Below are positions 9,060-17,796 of a stretch of DNA of 64,000 nucleotides, in pieces. Positions within the stretch are counted from its first letter, which is position 1. Each line of letters opens with the position of its first letter. Position numbers and translations under genes: made by a program. The DNA lies in contig JBOIDB010000072.1 of assembly GCA_050740235.1 (NCBI GenBank), positions 9,816 to 73,815 of the forward strand, given 5' to 3'. Source of the stretch: JACDCP01 sp050740235. GTDB taxonomy: Bacteria > Pseudomonadota > Gammaproteobacteria > Steroidobacterales > JACDCP01. The notes beneath the pieces were generated by a model, which worked only from the letters and a program-made list of their open reading frames with translations, did no database searches and was not told the DNA's origin.

Positions 9060-11569
9060 TCCGTCCGCAAATGCTCGGCCGGCGGGCCCTGCGCGAGAAC
9101 GAAGGCGGGGCGCAGGCCGGCGAGCAACGCGGCGGCGAGCGCCAGCGCAGCGCCCTGCCAGATCGGCGCGGGCGACAGCTCGAATGCCATGCTCCAGCCG
9201 AAGGCGCGCTCGTTGATGACGCGTACGAGAATCCACGCGAGCGCGATGCCGAGCGGCAGCGCGACAGCCGCAGCCGACAGGCCGAGCAGCGCGGTCTGCG
9301 CGAGGACATGCCGGCGCACCTCGGCGGGCGTGAAGCCGACGGCTCTGAGCACGGCAACTTCGGGACGGCGCTCGAGCGAGAGCGCCTGCAGCGCACTGTA
9401 AATGCCGAGCAACGCGATGCAGCCGGCGAGCAGTCGCAGCACGCCGGTCACCGTGAACGTGCGCTCGAAAATCTCCAGCGACGCGGCGCGGATTTCCCGG
9501 TTCGAAGCCAGGCGTAAGCCCGGCATTTGCGATTGCACGTTCGCCAGCGCCGAGCGCACCTCCGCCGCCGCTGCATTCGGCGCCAGATACACGGCGATGC
9601 CCGACAGCGCCCGATCGGAAAAATGGGCGCGATAGGTATCGAGCGCCAGCGCAACGACACCTTGATCCGTGGTGTAGTCGACGAACACGCCTGCAACCGG
9701 CCAGGCACGCGCACCGTCGATTCCGGGCAGCGTCAGCCGATCGCCCACCGCAGTGCCGTGGCGCCGCGCGAAAGGCTCCGACACGAGCACCCCGTCGCCC
9801 GCCTCGAATCGCGCCCACGCCGATGCGGCATCTCCGGCAATGATTCGCGGCTGCCAGCCGGTCGTTCCCGCATCGATGCCCCAGACGCGCAGCTCGCCCC
9901 CGTCGGTCGGAACGCGCGTCCGGCGCGTCCGGCTCACGCTTCGCACTCCGGGCAGCGATGCGACGCGCGCGGCAAGCGAATCATCAAGTGCCTTGCGCGA
10001 GCCCTCTTCGGCGCTGATATAAAAATCCGCGCGCAAGGTCGTCTCCAGCCATTCGGACACGCTCGCGCGAAAACTCTCGATCATGACACCGATGCCGATC
10101 ACCGTCGCCACGGCCACGGCGAGCGCGGCCGTCGCCACGCCGGTGCGGCTCAATCCGGAAACGACGCTGCGCGCTGCGAAACGGCCCGTCAAGCCGATCC
10201 GCCGGCCGAAGAGCCGAACGATGCCGGCCATGAGCAGCATCGTCGCGGCGGGTGTCGCCAGAGCAACAGCCGCGATGACGCAGAACAATCCGAAAAACGC
10301 ACCGGTCAGCGACCGGCCGGAGAACTGGAACGCGGCCAGTGCGGACAACCCGAACGCGGCCGAAAGCAGCAATAGCCGCGGCAAACGCGCCCGCGCGCTT
10401 GCTTCCGACGCGACGCGACTCCACACGGCGCGGGGCGGTGAGGCGGCCGCTTCGCGCGCCGGCGCGAATGCGGCGAGCAGCGAAATGCCGAGGCCGAGGG
10501 CGCAGCCTGTTGCCAGCACGCCGGCATCCAGCCAGAGCGGTGCATAGCCCACTTCGAAGTAAAGATCCTCGATGGTGCGCGTCACGAGCGCGACCAGGCC
10601 GCTGCCGAGCAGCGTGCCGAGCGCGAGCCCGGCCAGCGTGCCGGCCAACGCGATGACGGCTGTCTCGCTCAACACGAGGCGAAACAGCTCGCCGCGGCTG
10701 ACGCCGATCGCACGGAGCAGACCGAACAGGCGACGCCGCTGCACCACGAGAAACGACATCGTGCTGTAGATCAGGAATGCGCCGACCAGAAGCGCGAGCA
10801 GCGACAAAGCCGTCAGGTTGGTGCGGAACGCGCGTGTCATTTCCACCAGCGCGCGACTGCGCGCGGGCGACGACACGAGCGACGCACTGCCGAGGTTCAC
10901 ATCGGCGAGCGTCTCGGCCTCGCGCGCGCCGAGGATGAGATCGATGCGGCTGAGCTGGCCTGCCAGTCCCAGCAGCTCCTGCACGGTGGTGATGTCGGCG
11001 AGCACGAGATCGCCCGCCAGTCGCGCGCGCGCGGGATCGGGTGTGACGATGCCGACGACTGTCACGGCAACCGTCTCGCCGCCGATGCGCAGGTGCAGCT
11101 TGTCACCGAACGCCGCCGAAAGACGTTCCGCCAGCGGCCGGGGAAGAAGGACGGTGCGCGGCTCGACGAGCAGGCGAATCATCGACGCACGGTCATCCGT
11201 GCCCGGCGCCATGAGATCCCGAAACGGCGCCTCGGCGAATGGATCGAGGCCGAGCAAAGTCACCGGCGCGTCGGGCAACTCTGCGATTCGGACCTGGCCT
11301 TCGACGACGGGCGCGGCTCGATCGATTCCGAGGTCGATGCTCAGACGCGTGTACAGCGCCTCCGGAATCCGGCCGCCCGTGCCGACGATCTCATGCGTCG
11401 CGTTGCCCGCGACGAGCGCTACCGAGTGCGTGAAGGCGCGTTCGGCGCTGACGCCGGCCAGCTCGACACCGACCACGACCGCCACGCCGGCAGCGATGCC
11501 CGCGAGCGCCAGCCCGAGCTGCCCGGGATGACGCAGCAGAAAGCGCCGGCTGGACCGCGCGATCAGCAC
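9056..11569 (-). CDS. AttF/AttG-like fused FtsX-family ABC permease
   Basis: 837 residues with one N-terminal membrane segment, a large extracytoplasmic domain, a block of membrane segments near the middle (about 250-430), a second extracytoplasmic domain and a final membrane block. Two FtsX/MacB-type permease modules in one chain correspond to AttF and AttG fused. The GTG at 11567-11569 overlaps the end of the ATPase gene by 7 bases. With the ATPase and the AttH-like protein it forms a three-gene operon reading leftwards. FtsX-family transporters usually extrude or extract lipids, lipoproteins or peptides; the substrate here is unknown. Confidence 0.85.
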   Translation of the reverse strand: MLIARSSRRFLLRHPGQLGLALAGIAAGVAVVVGVELAGVSAERAFTHSVALVAGNATHEIVGTGGRIPEALYTRLSIDLGIDRAAPVVEGQVRIAELPDAPVTLLGLDPFAEAPFRDLMAPGTDDRASMIRLLVEPRTVLLPRPLAERLSAAFGDKLHLRIGGETVAVTVVGIVTPDPARARLAGDLVLADITTVQELLGLAGQLSRIDLILGAREAETLADVNLGSASLVSSPARSRALVEMTRAFRTNLTALSLLALLVGAFLIYSTMSFLVVQRRRLFGLLRAIGVSRGELFRLVLSETAVIALAGTLAGLALGTLLGSGLVALVTRTIEDLYFEVGYAPLWLDAGVLATGCALGLGISLLAAFAPAREAAASPPRAVWSRVASEASARARLPRLLLLSAAFGLSALAAFQFSGRSLTGAFFGLFCVIAAVALATPAATMLLMAGIVRLFGRRIGLTGRFAARSVVSGLSRTGVATAALAVAVATVIGIGVMIESFRASVSEWLETTLRADFYISAEEGSRKALDDSLAARVASLPGVRSVSRTRRTRVPTDGGELRVWGIDAGTTGWQPRIIAGDAASAWARFEAGDGVLVSEPFARRHGTAVGDRLTLPGIDGARAWPVAGVFVDYTTDQGVVALALDTYRAHFSDRALSGIAVYLAPNAAAAEVRSALANVQSQMPGLRLASNREIRAASLEIFERTFTVTGVLRLLAGCIALLGIYSALQALSLERRPEVAVLRAVGFTPAEVRRHVLAQTALLGLSAAAVALPLGIALAWILVRVINERAFGWSMAFELSPAPIWQGAALALAAALLAGLRPAFVLAQGPPAEHLRTE

Positions 11570-12228
11570 GCGGTCAGGCGCCCCTGGTCGATTCGATATC
11601 GCCGATCGAACCGCGCCGCCTGTTCCAGGCTGTGCGTCGCGATGATCAACGTGCTGCCCGAATCGCGGCACATGCGCGCGATCAGATTCAGCACGATCTC
11701 GGCGGTATCGGCATCCAGATTGCCGGTCGGCTCGTCTGCGAGCAGCAAAGCCGGCCCATGAACGAGCGCGCGCGCCACGGCCACTCGCTGCTGCTCGCCG
11801 CCGGAAAGCATTTCGGGAAAACTCGCCGCGCGATCTCCGAGACCGATTGCGTCCAGCCATTTCCCTGCGCGGTCGCCCGCGTTTTCAACGCCGGCATTGC
11901 CGAGCTCGAGCGGCAGGCGCAGGTTTTCCTCGATCGTCAAGGTCGGTATGAGGTTGAAGAACTGGAACACGAAGCCGATGCGTTCGCGTCTGAGCAGCGC
12001 GCGGCCGGTCTCGTCGAGCCCGCGCAGACTGGTGCCGGAGATGACGATGTCTCCGGCGCTCGGCTCGTCCAGCGCGCCGATGAGATTGAGCAGCGTGGAC
12101 TTGCCCGAGCCGCTGCGGCCGACAATCGCGACCGCCTCGCCGGCATCGACCCGCAGGTCGATCCCCGAGAGGACCGGATGCCGCTGCCCGGACTCTTCAT
12201 AGTGCTTGTGAACGCCGCGCAACTCCAC
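11563..12228 (-). CDS. AttE/LolD-like ABC transporter ATPase
   Basis: 221 residues, the usual length for a LolD/MacB-type ATPase. Walker A GRSGSGKST is at 37-45, the signature LSGGEQQR and Walker B LLLADEP follow, and the D-loop is GNLDAD. It powers the fused permease encoded next, whose start overlaps this stop. It is the first gene of the AttEFGH-like operon. The 158 bases upstream contain no gene. Confidence 0.92.
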   Translation of the reverse strand: MELRGVHKHYEESGQRHPVLSGIDLRVDAGEAVAIVGRSGSGKSTLLNLIGALDEPSAGDIVISGTSLRGLDETGRALLRRERIGFVFQFFNLIPTLTIEENLRLPLELGNAGVENAGDRAGKWLDAIGLGDRAASFPEMLSGGEQQRVAVARALVHGPALLLADEPTGNLDADTAEIVLNLIARMCRDSGSTLIIATHSLEQAARFDRRYRIDQGRLTAC

Positions 12229-12386
12229 AGCCGCGGCGCGGGACGCAGCTCTCAGAATCGCCTCACTGCCGCGAGGCGCGTGAAATCCCGTTCATCCGGC
12301 CATTGCAGCAGACCCGGCAGGGCACGGCAAATCCGTCAACCTGGTGCCCTGTAACAGCCGGTCGCGTCTTCCGAAGGCGCCCGATA

Positions 12387-13712
12387 TTACGGTGACCCGT
12401 TCTGCCGGCCGATCCAGTCGAAGAGGAGCTCGAAGTAGCCTTCGACGGTGCGGCCTGCGAGATGCCCTGCCCCTTCGTCCGTCCCGACGGCGATCATGCC
12501 GTGCTCGGCGTCCGGGAACACGGAGATGTCGATCGGCAGACCCCGCTCTTCGAGCTTGCGCAACCGGCCGAGCGTCGACTCGTGCGGCGCTTCGGTGTCG
12601 CGGCCCGCGAGTATCCAGAGCTGCGGCACCGTTAGCCCGGCGATCACCGGCAACGGGTCGTAAGCAAGGTCATACGGGAAATCGAACAACGCCCGCGCTT
12701 CGTCCATGCGCTCCGCAGGCGTCGAAGCCAGCACGCTCGTGAAATCGCCCCCCAGATGCTCGAACCACGGTTCGTCCCGCCAGGCGGCCTTCAGGCTTTC
12801 GAGCTCCCGCAGCCCGTCGTCGAAGCGCGAGAGCATGACGCGCGCGGCCGCCCGGTGGATTTCGTCGCCGATTGCGAGCACGTCCGCGCCGCAGCCGTGT
12901 GCGCGCAGGCTTTGCGCGACCTCCTGGCGGTCCTCCTCCAGCATGCTGATCGCGAGACCATAGCTCACCACGACGAAATCGACCGGCTCGTCCGCGACGG
13001 CAAGTTTCCTGGCGGCCAGGGGCGCCACCCATCCGCCCTGGCTCTCGCCCATCAGCCCCAGGGGCATGCGGGTCGCTTCGGTTTGCGCGCGCACGGCGCG
13101 AACGGCCGCCACCATGTCATCGGCGAGCGTGCCGATATCGATGGTGTAGCCGCCGGACGAACGGCCCGTGCCGCGCTTGTCGAAGACGAAGACGGCGATG
13201 TCCTTCAAGGGCAGGAGGTATTGGACGTAGTTGTTGACGACCGCCGATTCCCGACCGCTGCCGTATTGCAACACGACGACGGCGCGAGGCTCTCGCCGGA
13301 CGGGCATCACGAGCTCACCGTAGAACGTCGAGCCGCCGCTTTCGAATTCGATCGGCCGAATCGGTAGCGGGACCTTGCCGCCTTCGAGCCCGGGCGAACC
13401 TTCGCGGCTGAAGCGAACGGCGCCTTCGTCGCAGGCGCCGAACCTGACACGGACGGTCATCGGCTCGCGCACCGACCAGCCTTCGCCGGATTCATATCGG
13501 CCGGGCGCGACGGGAAAGAGCTTGCCGGAGCGTCCGTTCAGGAAGCGATAGCGCAGGTTGGGCGCGTCGCTCGGCTCAATCAGCAGGTGCGAGCCGTCCG
13601 ACATGGTGTAGGCGCCCGCATGGCATGCGCCGGGCGGCGCCGGTTCATGAGCGAACGCGTGCAGCGGGAATGCGGCGAGGGTGAGCAGCAGCGGAATATA
13701 GCGAGTCATCAA
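12387..13712 (-). CDS. Secreted alpha/beta hydrolase (prolyl-oligopeptidase-like fold)
   Basis: 441 residues with a signal peptide (about 1-21, ending AFA). After about 130 residues of N-terminal beta-rich sequence comes a hydrolase domain: strand VVVLQYGSG, nucleophile S224 in GESQG, a candidate acid in AGRDTEAP and a candidate His in DAEHGM. It should act in the periplasm on an ester or amide substrate that I cannot name. The gene is monocistronic. An alternative start is the second Met, one codon in. Confidence 0.78.
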   Translation of the reverse strand: MMTRYIPLLLTLAAFPLHAFAHEPAPPGACHAGAYTMSDGSHLLIEPSDAPNLRYRFLNGRSGKLFPVAPGRYESGEGWSVREPMTVRVRFGACDEGAVRFSREGSPGLEGGKVPLPIRPIEFESGGSTFYGELVMPVRREPRAVVVLQYGSGRESAVVNNYVQYLLPLKDIAVFVFDKRGTGRSSGGYTIDIGTLADDMVAAVRAVRAQTEATRMPLGLMGESQGGWVAPLAARKLAVADEPVDFVVVSYGLAISMLEEDRQEVAQSLRAHGCGADVLAIGDEIHRAAARVMLSRFDDGLRELESLKAAWRDEPWFEHLGGDFTSVLASTPAERMDEARALFDFPYDLAYDPLPVIAGLTVPQLWILAGRDTEAPHESTLGRLRKLEERGLPIDISVFPDAEHGMIAVGTDEGAGHLAGRTVEGYFELLFDWIGRQNGSP

Positions 13713-13838
13713 CCTGTTCCGTTCGGTGAATGCAATGGGCGGCCGTGGCAGCGTCCCGATCGCCCGTGGGAGGGTTCAAGCCGGGAGGAAAAGTGGTGTG
13801 CGCCGGCGAGATTCGGCCCTGGAGCGATTTCGCCGGTA

Positions 13839-13861
13839 GCCGGTCCGGAAGCCGGACCGGC
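13839..13861 (-). terminator. GC-rich hairpin after the psp operon
   Basis: A perfect 10-base inverted repeat (GCCGGTCCGG / CCGGACCGGC) with a 3-base loop lies 4 bases beyond the stop of the last psp gene. The position fits a terminator or mRNA 3'-end stabiliser, but there is no T-run. Confidence 0.45.
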
Positions 13862-13865
13862 CCGA

Positions 13866-14093
13866 TCAGCCGCGCTCGAGATCCTCGAACTGGCGCTTCA
13901 GATCGAAGTTGCGATCGGTGACGATCCTTTCCAGCACCTGGATGCGGTGCTCGAGGTCGTCGATGCGTCTGAGGTTCGCATCGGTCTCGGGCGTGGCCTT
14001 GCGCGAATGGGCTCTCTGCCGGTCACGGTGCTTGATGAGGCTGGCCACGGTGATGATGAATACCAGTATCAGTACGAACTCGAATGCATTCAC
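13866..14093 (-). CDS. PspB-like small membrane protein, second copy
   Basis: 75 residues: an N-terminal membrane helix (FEFVLILVFIITVASLI), basic stretch, then a helix with heptad spacing ending in DLERG. Layout and size match PspB, and its tail resembles the tails of PspB and PspC in this operon. It follows the second pspC by 12 bases. It is probably a PspB paralogue in the same stress complex; sequence identity to true PspB is low, so the name is by architecture and context. Confidence 0.65.
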   Translation of the reverse strand: MNAFEFVLILVFIITVASLIKHRDRQRAHSRKATPETDANLRRIDDLEHRIQVLERIVTDRNFDLKRQFEDLERG

Positions 14094-14105
14094 TGTCAGC
14101 GCTCC

Positions 14106-14516
14106 TCAAGGCCGGTCTTCGAGATCTCTGAACTCCTCGTCGAGCTTGTAGCGCGGCGAGGTGACATAGCGTTCCATGCGGCGCAGGCGGGCTTCCATGT
14201 CGCGGAATTTATAGCGCACATTGGAGAGCGTGTCCTGCGGCGAGAAGCGGACCGACTGTGCAAAACGCGCATCCCGATCCGGATGCTCGAGCACTTCAGG
14301 CTTGCGAGGCAGAATCACGCACAGGCCGAAGTAGATGAGCAACACGCCGGGCATGAAAAAGATCAGCGCCACCGCGGCCGCAATACGCGTGATGCTCCGG
14401 TCGAAGCCGAAGTACTCGGCGATGCCGGCGCAGACGCCGCAGATCATGCCGTTTTTCGAATCCCGATACAGCCGGCGCGGCAACAGCGCCTCGTCGTACT
14501 CGTCTCGCATGCTCAT
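14106..14516 (-). CDS. pspC: PspC, envelope stress protein (longer copy)
   Basis: 136 residues. PspC domain: RRLYRDSKNGMICGVCAGIA, then EYFGFD and a membrane hairpin (about 44-70), followed by a C-terminal amphipathic region with repeated RxMERxV/FRDLED motifs. PspC works with PspB in the inner membrane to sense damage and bind PspA. Its ATG overlaps the stop of the preceding pspC (ATGA). Length is close to E. coli PspC (119). Confidence 0.85.
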   Translation of the reverse strand: MSMRDEYDEALLPRRLYRDSKNGMICGVCAGIAEYFGFDRSITRIAAAVALIFFMPGVLLIYFGLCVILPRKPEVLEHPDRDARFAQSVRFSPQDTLSNVRYKFRDMEARLRRMERYVTSPRYKLDEEFRDLEDRP

Positions 14517-14803
14517 CTCCCGCTCGCCTGGCGGCTGTCGTGCCGCCAGAACTCGTACTCATCCGTCGACCCACGGTACCGAAGCGGCCGATCCCTCAGC
14601 AACAACCCGGCGGTAATGTATACGACGAGCGTCGGCAGGAACCAGAAGATCAACAGGGCACCCGCCGCCACTCGCACGGCGATAATGGGCCACTCGAAGT
14701 AATCGGCGAGTCCGGCGCACACGCCCATCAGGATTCCGTTCTCCTGATCGCGGTACAGGCGCTTCAGGAATTCGCTGATGCGGTACCACGGTTCGGTGCT
14801 CAT
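14513..14803 (-). CDS. pspC: PspC, short copy
   Basis: 96 residues. PspC motif FLKRLYRDQENGILMGVCAG, then DYFEW and two membrane helices; it lacks the longer C-terminal amphipathic tail of the second copy. It overlaps pspB upstream and the longer pspC downstream, each by 4 bases, so the three are likely co-translated. A tandem pspC pair suggests duplication with division of roles, which is inference. Confidence 0.85.
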   Translation of the reverse strand: MSTEPWYRISEFLKRLYRDQENGILMGVCAGLADYFEWPIIAVRVAAGALLIFWFLPTLVVYITAGLLLRDRPLRYRGSTDEYEFWRHDSRQASGR

Positions 14804-15018
14804 GTCTTCTTCCTCCAGTCGGGCACTTTGTCGTCGAGAATCGTCTCCAGCGTGTTGATCCGGCTCTCCATCCGCTGCGCGCTTTCCCAGATATCCTCCA
14901 GCATCTTCTCGTCTTCGCTGGTGAACGAGCGGGTCGCCTTCCATTTGGTGACGTAATGCAGGATGACGGCCAGCGGCAGGACGAGGCTTACAAAAACGAT
15001 ACCGATGACTTCACTCAT
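14800..15018 (-). CDS. pspB: PspB, envelope stress protein
   Basis: 72 residues, the typical size. An N-terminal membrane helix (VIGIVFVSLVLPLAVILHYV), then a WKATRS basic turn and a cytoplasmic helix with MESRINTLETILDDKVPDWR, the conserved PspB tail. It binds PspC and helps release PspA from PspF under membrane stress. It lies 24 bases after pspA. Confidence 0.92.
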   Translation of the reverse strand: MSEVIGIVFVSLVLPLAVILHYVTKWKATRSFTSEDEKMLEDIWESAQRMESRINTLETILDDKVPDWRKKT

Positions 15019-15042
15019 TGTTGTTCCCCGTCCGCGTGAAGT

Positions 15043-15720
15043 TTACTGGGCTGCAGAAGTCTTCTTGGCAACCCTCGCCTTCAGCGCCGACAGCTCCTTC
15101 TCGACGGCTTCCTCGGACTCGAGGCTCACGAACTGCTGGCGCAGGTCCTTCTTGAGTCCGAGGTCGTAGGCTTCCACGCGGCCTTCCACGTCCTCCATCT
15201 TGCGCTCGAACTGCTCGAAGCGGACCAGCGCGTCCTCGATCTTGTAGTCGTGGATCTTCTTGCGCACTTCCAGGCGGTGGTTCGCCGTGCGATGACGTGC
15301 GAGCAGCGCCTTCTGCCGCGACTTCGCGTCGGCCAGCTTCTCCTCGAGACGGGCGATGTCGTCATTGAGCTTGCTCAAGCCGTCGTCGATCGACTCGTAC
15401 TGGCTGCGCAGCGATTCGGCGTGCGCGGCGACCCGCCCTTTCTCGATCAGCGCCGACTTGGCCAGGTCGTCCCGACCCTTGCCGATCGCAAGCTCGGCCT
15501 TCCGCTGCCAGTCGGACTCCTCGCGCTCGACGGCGCCGAGCCGGCGATTGAGCTCCTTCTTGTCGGCGATCGCCCGCGCGGCGGTCGAGCGGACCTCGAC
15601 CAGCGTGTCCTCCATCTCCTGGATCATGAGCCGGACGATCTTCTCCGGGTCCTCGGCCTTGTCGAGAATGGCGTTGATGTTCGAGTTCACGATGTCGCTG
15701 AATCTGGAAAAAATGCCCAT
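15043..15720 (-). CDS. pspA: PspA, phage shock protein A
   Basis: 225 residues, almost entirely coiled coil, beginning MGIFSRFSDIVNSNINAILD with the EDPEKIVRLMIQEMED motif. PspA is an ESCRT-III-fold protein: it inhibits PspF in the resting state and coats damaged inner membrane when freed. It is the first gene of the leftward operon pspA-pspB-pspC-pspC-pspB-like, driven by the sigma-54 site at 15803-15818. Confidence 0.95.
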   Translation of the reverse strand: MGIFSRFSDIVNSNINAILDKAEDPEKIVRLMIQEMEDTLVEVRSTAARAIADKKELNRRLGAVEREESDWQRKAELAIGKGRDDLAKSALIEKGRVAAHAESLRSQYESIDDGLSKLNDDIARLEEKLADAKSRQKALLARHRTANHRLEVRKKIHDYKIEDALVRFEQFERKMEDVEGRVEAYDLGLKKDLRQQFVSLESEEAVEKELSALKARVAKKTSAAQ

Positions 15721-15802
15721 GCTCCTGCACCTCGTTCGGATAACACATGACAGATGACGACAACTCAATTGCGGTGGTCTGCATCGGTCCTGGCTCCCTG
15801 AT

Positions 15803-15818
15803 AGCAGCTTTTGTGCCA
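15803..15818 (-). promoter_or_regulatory. Sigma-54 promoter for pspA
   Basis: On the minus strand the sequence is TGGCACAAAAGCTGCT, matching the -24/-12 consensus TGGCACG-N4-TTGCW with exact GG-to-GC spacing. It lies about 85 bases before the pspA start and next to pspF, the cognate activator. The AT-rich stretch at 15835-15950 is the natural place for PspF upstream sites. Confidence 0.82.
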
Positions 15819-15951
15819 AGCGCTGGTCGCTTCAATAAGCTATTGAATGTAAAAGATTTATCGGTATCGCGCCGAAATTCCTGGTACCAAAATCTCGGCT
15901 TCTCTGGTCAATTATTGACTGTTTACACTACTTTATAGTTACAATTCTCAA

Positions 15952-17046
15952 ATGGAAGCGCAACGCCCCGAGGCCACGCCGATCATCGGTCAGGCACCCG
16001 CCTTTCTGGAGGCGCTCGAGCACGTTTCGCGCGCCGCGCCACTTGCCAAGCCCGTGCTCGTCATCGGCGAGCGCGGCACCGGCAAGGAACTCTTTTCCGC
16101 TCGCCTGCACTACCTGTCCACGCGGTGGGAACAGCCGCTGGTGAAGCTGAACTGCGCCGCACTCACCGAGAGCATTCTCGAATCGGAACTGTTCGGTCAC
16201 GAAGCCGGCGCATTCACCGGCGCGACGCGCGACCACGTCGGTCGCTTCGAGCGCGCCGACGGCGGCACGCTGATCCTCGACGAGCTGGCGACCGTTCCGC
16301 TGCGCATGCAGGAGAAGATTCTGCGCGTCATCGAGTACGGTGAGTTCGAGCGTGTCGGCGGCAGCAAGACGATTCGCGTGGACGTGCGCATAGTCGGCTC
16401 GACCAATGCCGATTTGCCTTCGCTGGCGGACGAAGGCGCGTTCCGCGAGGACTTGCTCGACCGGCTCGCGTTCGACGTCATCGTCGCGCCGCCGTTGCGC
16501 GCGCGCCGGGATGACATTCTCGAGCTGGCGCAGCATTTCGCCGTCAACATGACCAGCGAGCTGCAGCGCTCGTACTTTCCGGGATTCACGCTGCGCGCGG
16601 CCTCGACGCTGCTGAGCTATCACTGGCCCGGCAACGTGCGCGAGCTCAAGAACGCGGTCGAGCGTTCCGTCTACCGCCTGACGAAGCCCGACGTGCGCAT
16701 CGACCGCATCCACTTCGATCCGTTCGATTCGCCGTTCATACCGAAACGCAAGCCGTCTGCCGCGCCGGCGTCTGAAACTCCGGCGGGTCCCGCGAGATCG
16801 CCCACTTTTGACGGCGACCTTCCCGCAGCTTCAGATCCGCTGTTGCCGTGCGATCTGAAGCAGGAGCTGGCGGACCTCGAGATCGAGTACATCCGTCACG
16901 CGATGGACGAATGCCGCTTCAACCAGCGCGTGGCGGCGGAAGCGCTGGGTCTCACCTATCATCAGCTGCGCGCGTGCCTGCGCAAGCACAATCTGCTCGC
17001 CGAAGTAGGGCGGGCGCGCAACAGCCCGGACGCCCCGGCCGCTTGA
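15952..17046 (+). CDS. pspF: PspF, sigma-54 activator of the psp operon
   Basis: 364 residues. An AAA+ domain from the N-terminus with no receiver, as in PspF: Walker A GERGTGKE at 39-46, GAFTGA loop (sigma-54 contact) at 86-91, and Walker B GGTLILDE at 104-111. A Pro/Ala linker leads to a Fis-type helix-turn-helix ending ALGLTYHQLRACLRKHNLL. Divergent from pspA. An AT-rich region with TTGACT and TATAGT lies just upstream, but their 13-base spacing is too short for a normal sigma-70 promoter. Confidence 0.93.
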   Translation: MEAQRPEATPIIGQAPAFLEALEHVSRAAPLAKPVLVIGERGTGKELFSARLHYLSTRWEQPLVKLNCAALTESILESELFGHEAGAFTGATRDHVGRFERADGGTLILDELATVPLRMQEKILRVIEYGEFERVGGSKTIRVDVRIVGSTNADLPSLADEGAFREDLLDRLAFDVIVAPPLRARRDDILELAQHFAVNMTSELQRSYFPGFTLRAASTLLSYHWPGNVRELKNAVERSVYRLTKPDVRIDRIHFDPFDSPFIPKRKPSAAPASETPAGPARSPTFDGDLPAASDPLLPCDLKQELADLEIEYIRHAMDECRFNQRVAAEALGLTYHQLRACLRKHNLLAEVGRARNSPDAPAA

Positions 17047-17074
17047 TCCGGTGAGCGACCGAAACCGGCGGGGC

Positions 17075-17695
17075 TCAGGCCGGTTCGTCGGATTCGTCGT
17101 TCACGCGGGTGTCTATCGCGATCCAGTTGACTTCCCAGGTCTTGCCGCCGTCATCCGAGAATGCCTGTTCGAATCGGGCAGAAGTCGGCGTGATGTCGGA
17201 GATGATGAATCGAACGAGGATCGCTCGACCGTTGAGCATTTCCTGCCCGTAGAATTCGCCGCGTCCATCCTCGAACGCGCCGATCACAGGAGGGCTCAAG
17301 GTACCGGTCCTGAGGCTCGAGAAATTGAGGCTCCACTGGCGGGCTTCGGGATTGTAAAGACGCAGGCTCAGCCCTTCGATGCGGCCTGACGGGCCTTCGA
17401 CATCGAGCTCGACCAGATTGGCGCGGCCGTTCAACACCTTTCGGACGACGGACGTGCCTTCGTATTCGACCCACGTCCTGGAGCCGGTCAGGGGATTCTG
17501 GAGGCGCTTCAGGTGAGTCTTCCAGGTACCGAACTCGAAATCGAAATCGTGTTGCCCGTCGCGAGCCTCGGAAGCTTGCGATGGAGAGGATTTCGACGTG
17601 TCCGAATTCGTCTGAGCGGGCCCCGGAACGGGTAGCAAGGTGACGATCAGGCTGCATAGCAGGCGGCAAATTCTCGAATGTTCGAGCACGTCCAT
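17075..17695 (-). CDS. Secreted protein of unknown function (DUF1579-like)
   Basis: 206 residues. A hydrophobic N-terminal segment (about 10-26, LLCSLIVTLLPVPGPAQT) fits a signal peptide. The mature part starts with a low-complexity Ser-rich region, then HDFDFEFGTWKTHLKRL and a beta-rich domain typical of small secreted DUF1579-like proteins. The ATG at 17693-17695 was chosen because it starts directly before the signal peptide. Divergent from the MocR regulator across 85 bases, so it may be a target of that regulator. Confidence 0.65.
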   Translation of the reverse strand: MDVLEHSRICRLLCSLIVTLLPVPGPAQTNSDTSKSSPSQASEARDGQHDFDFEFGTWKTHLKRLQNPLTGSRTWVEYEGTSVVRKVLNGRANLVELDVEGPSGRIEGLSLRLYNPEARQWSLNFSSLRTGTLSPPVIGAFEDGRGEFYGQEMLNGRAILVRFIISDITPTSARFEQAFSDDGGKTWEVNWIAIDTRVNDESDEPA

Positions 17696-17760
17696 CACGG
17701 GTTCCTCACGATTCGTCTGAACGCCTGTCAATATCAGAGCAACCGGTCATGTAGCCATCG

Positions 17761-17796
17761 CCAATTGGTATATTGGTGCAATGACCACTTTGCACC
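17761..17796. promoter_or_regulatory. Candidate MocR operator (two dyads)
   Basis: CCAAT and ATTGG face each other at 17761-17776, and a perfect 6-base repeat GGTGCA/TGCACC spans 17775-17796 across the MocR start codon. They lie in the short gap between two divergent genes, the usual place for an autoregulated MocR operator. Function is inferred. Confidence 0.4.

Noticed and set aside
15907..15945. Sigma-70 promoter for pspF from TTGACT and TATAGT
   Set aside because: The spacer is only 13 bases, too short for a normal promoter; kept as an AT-rich region only.
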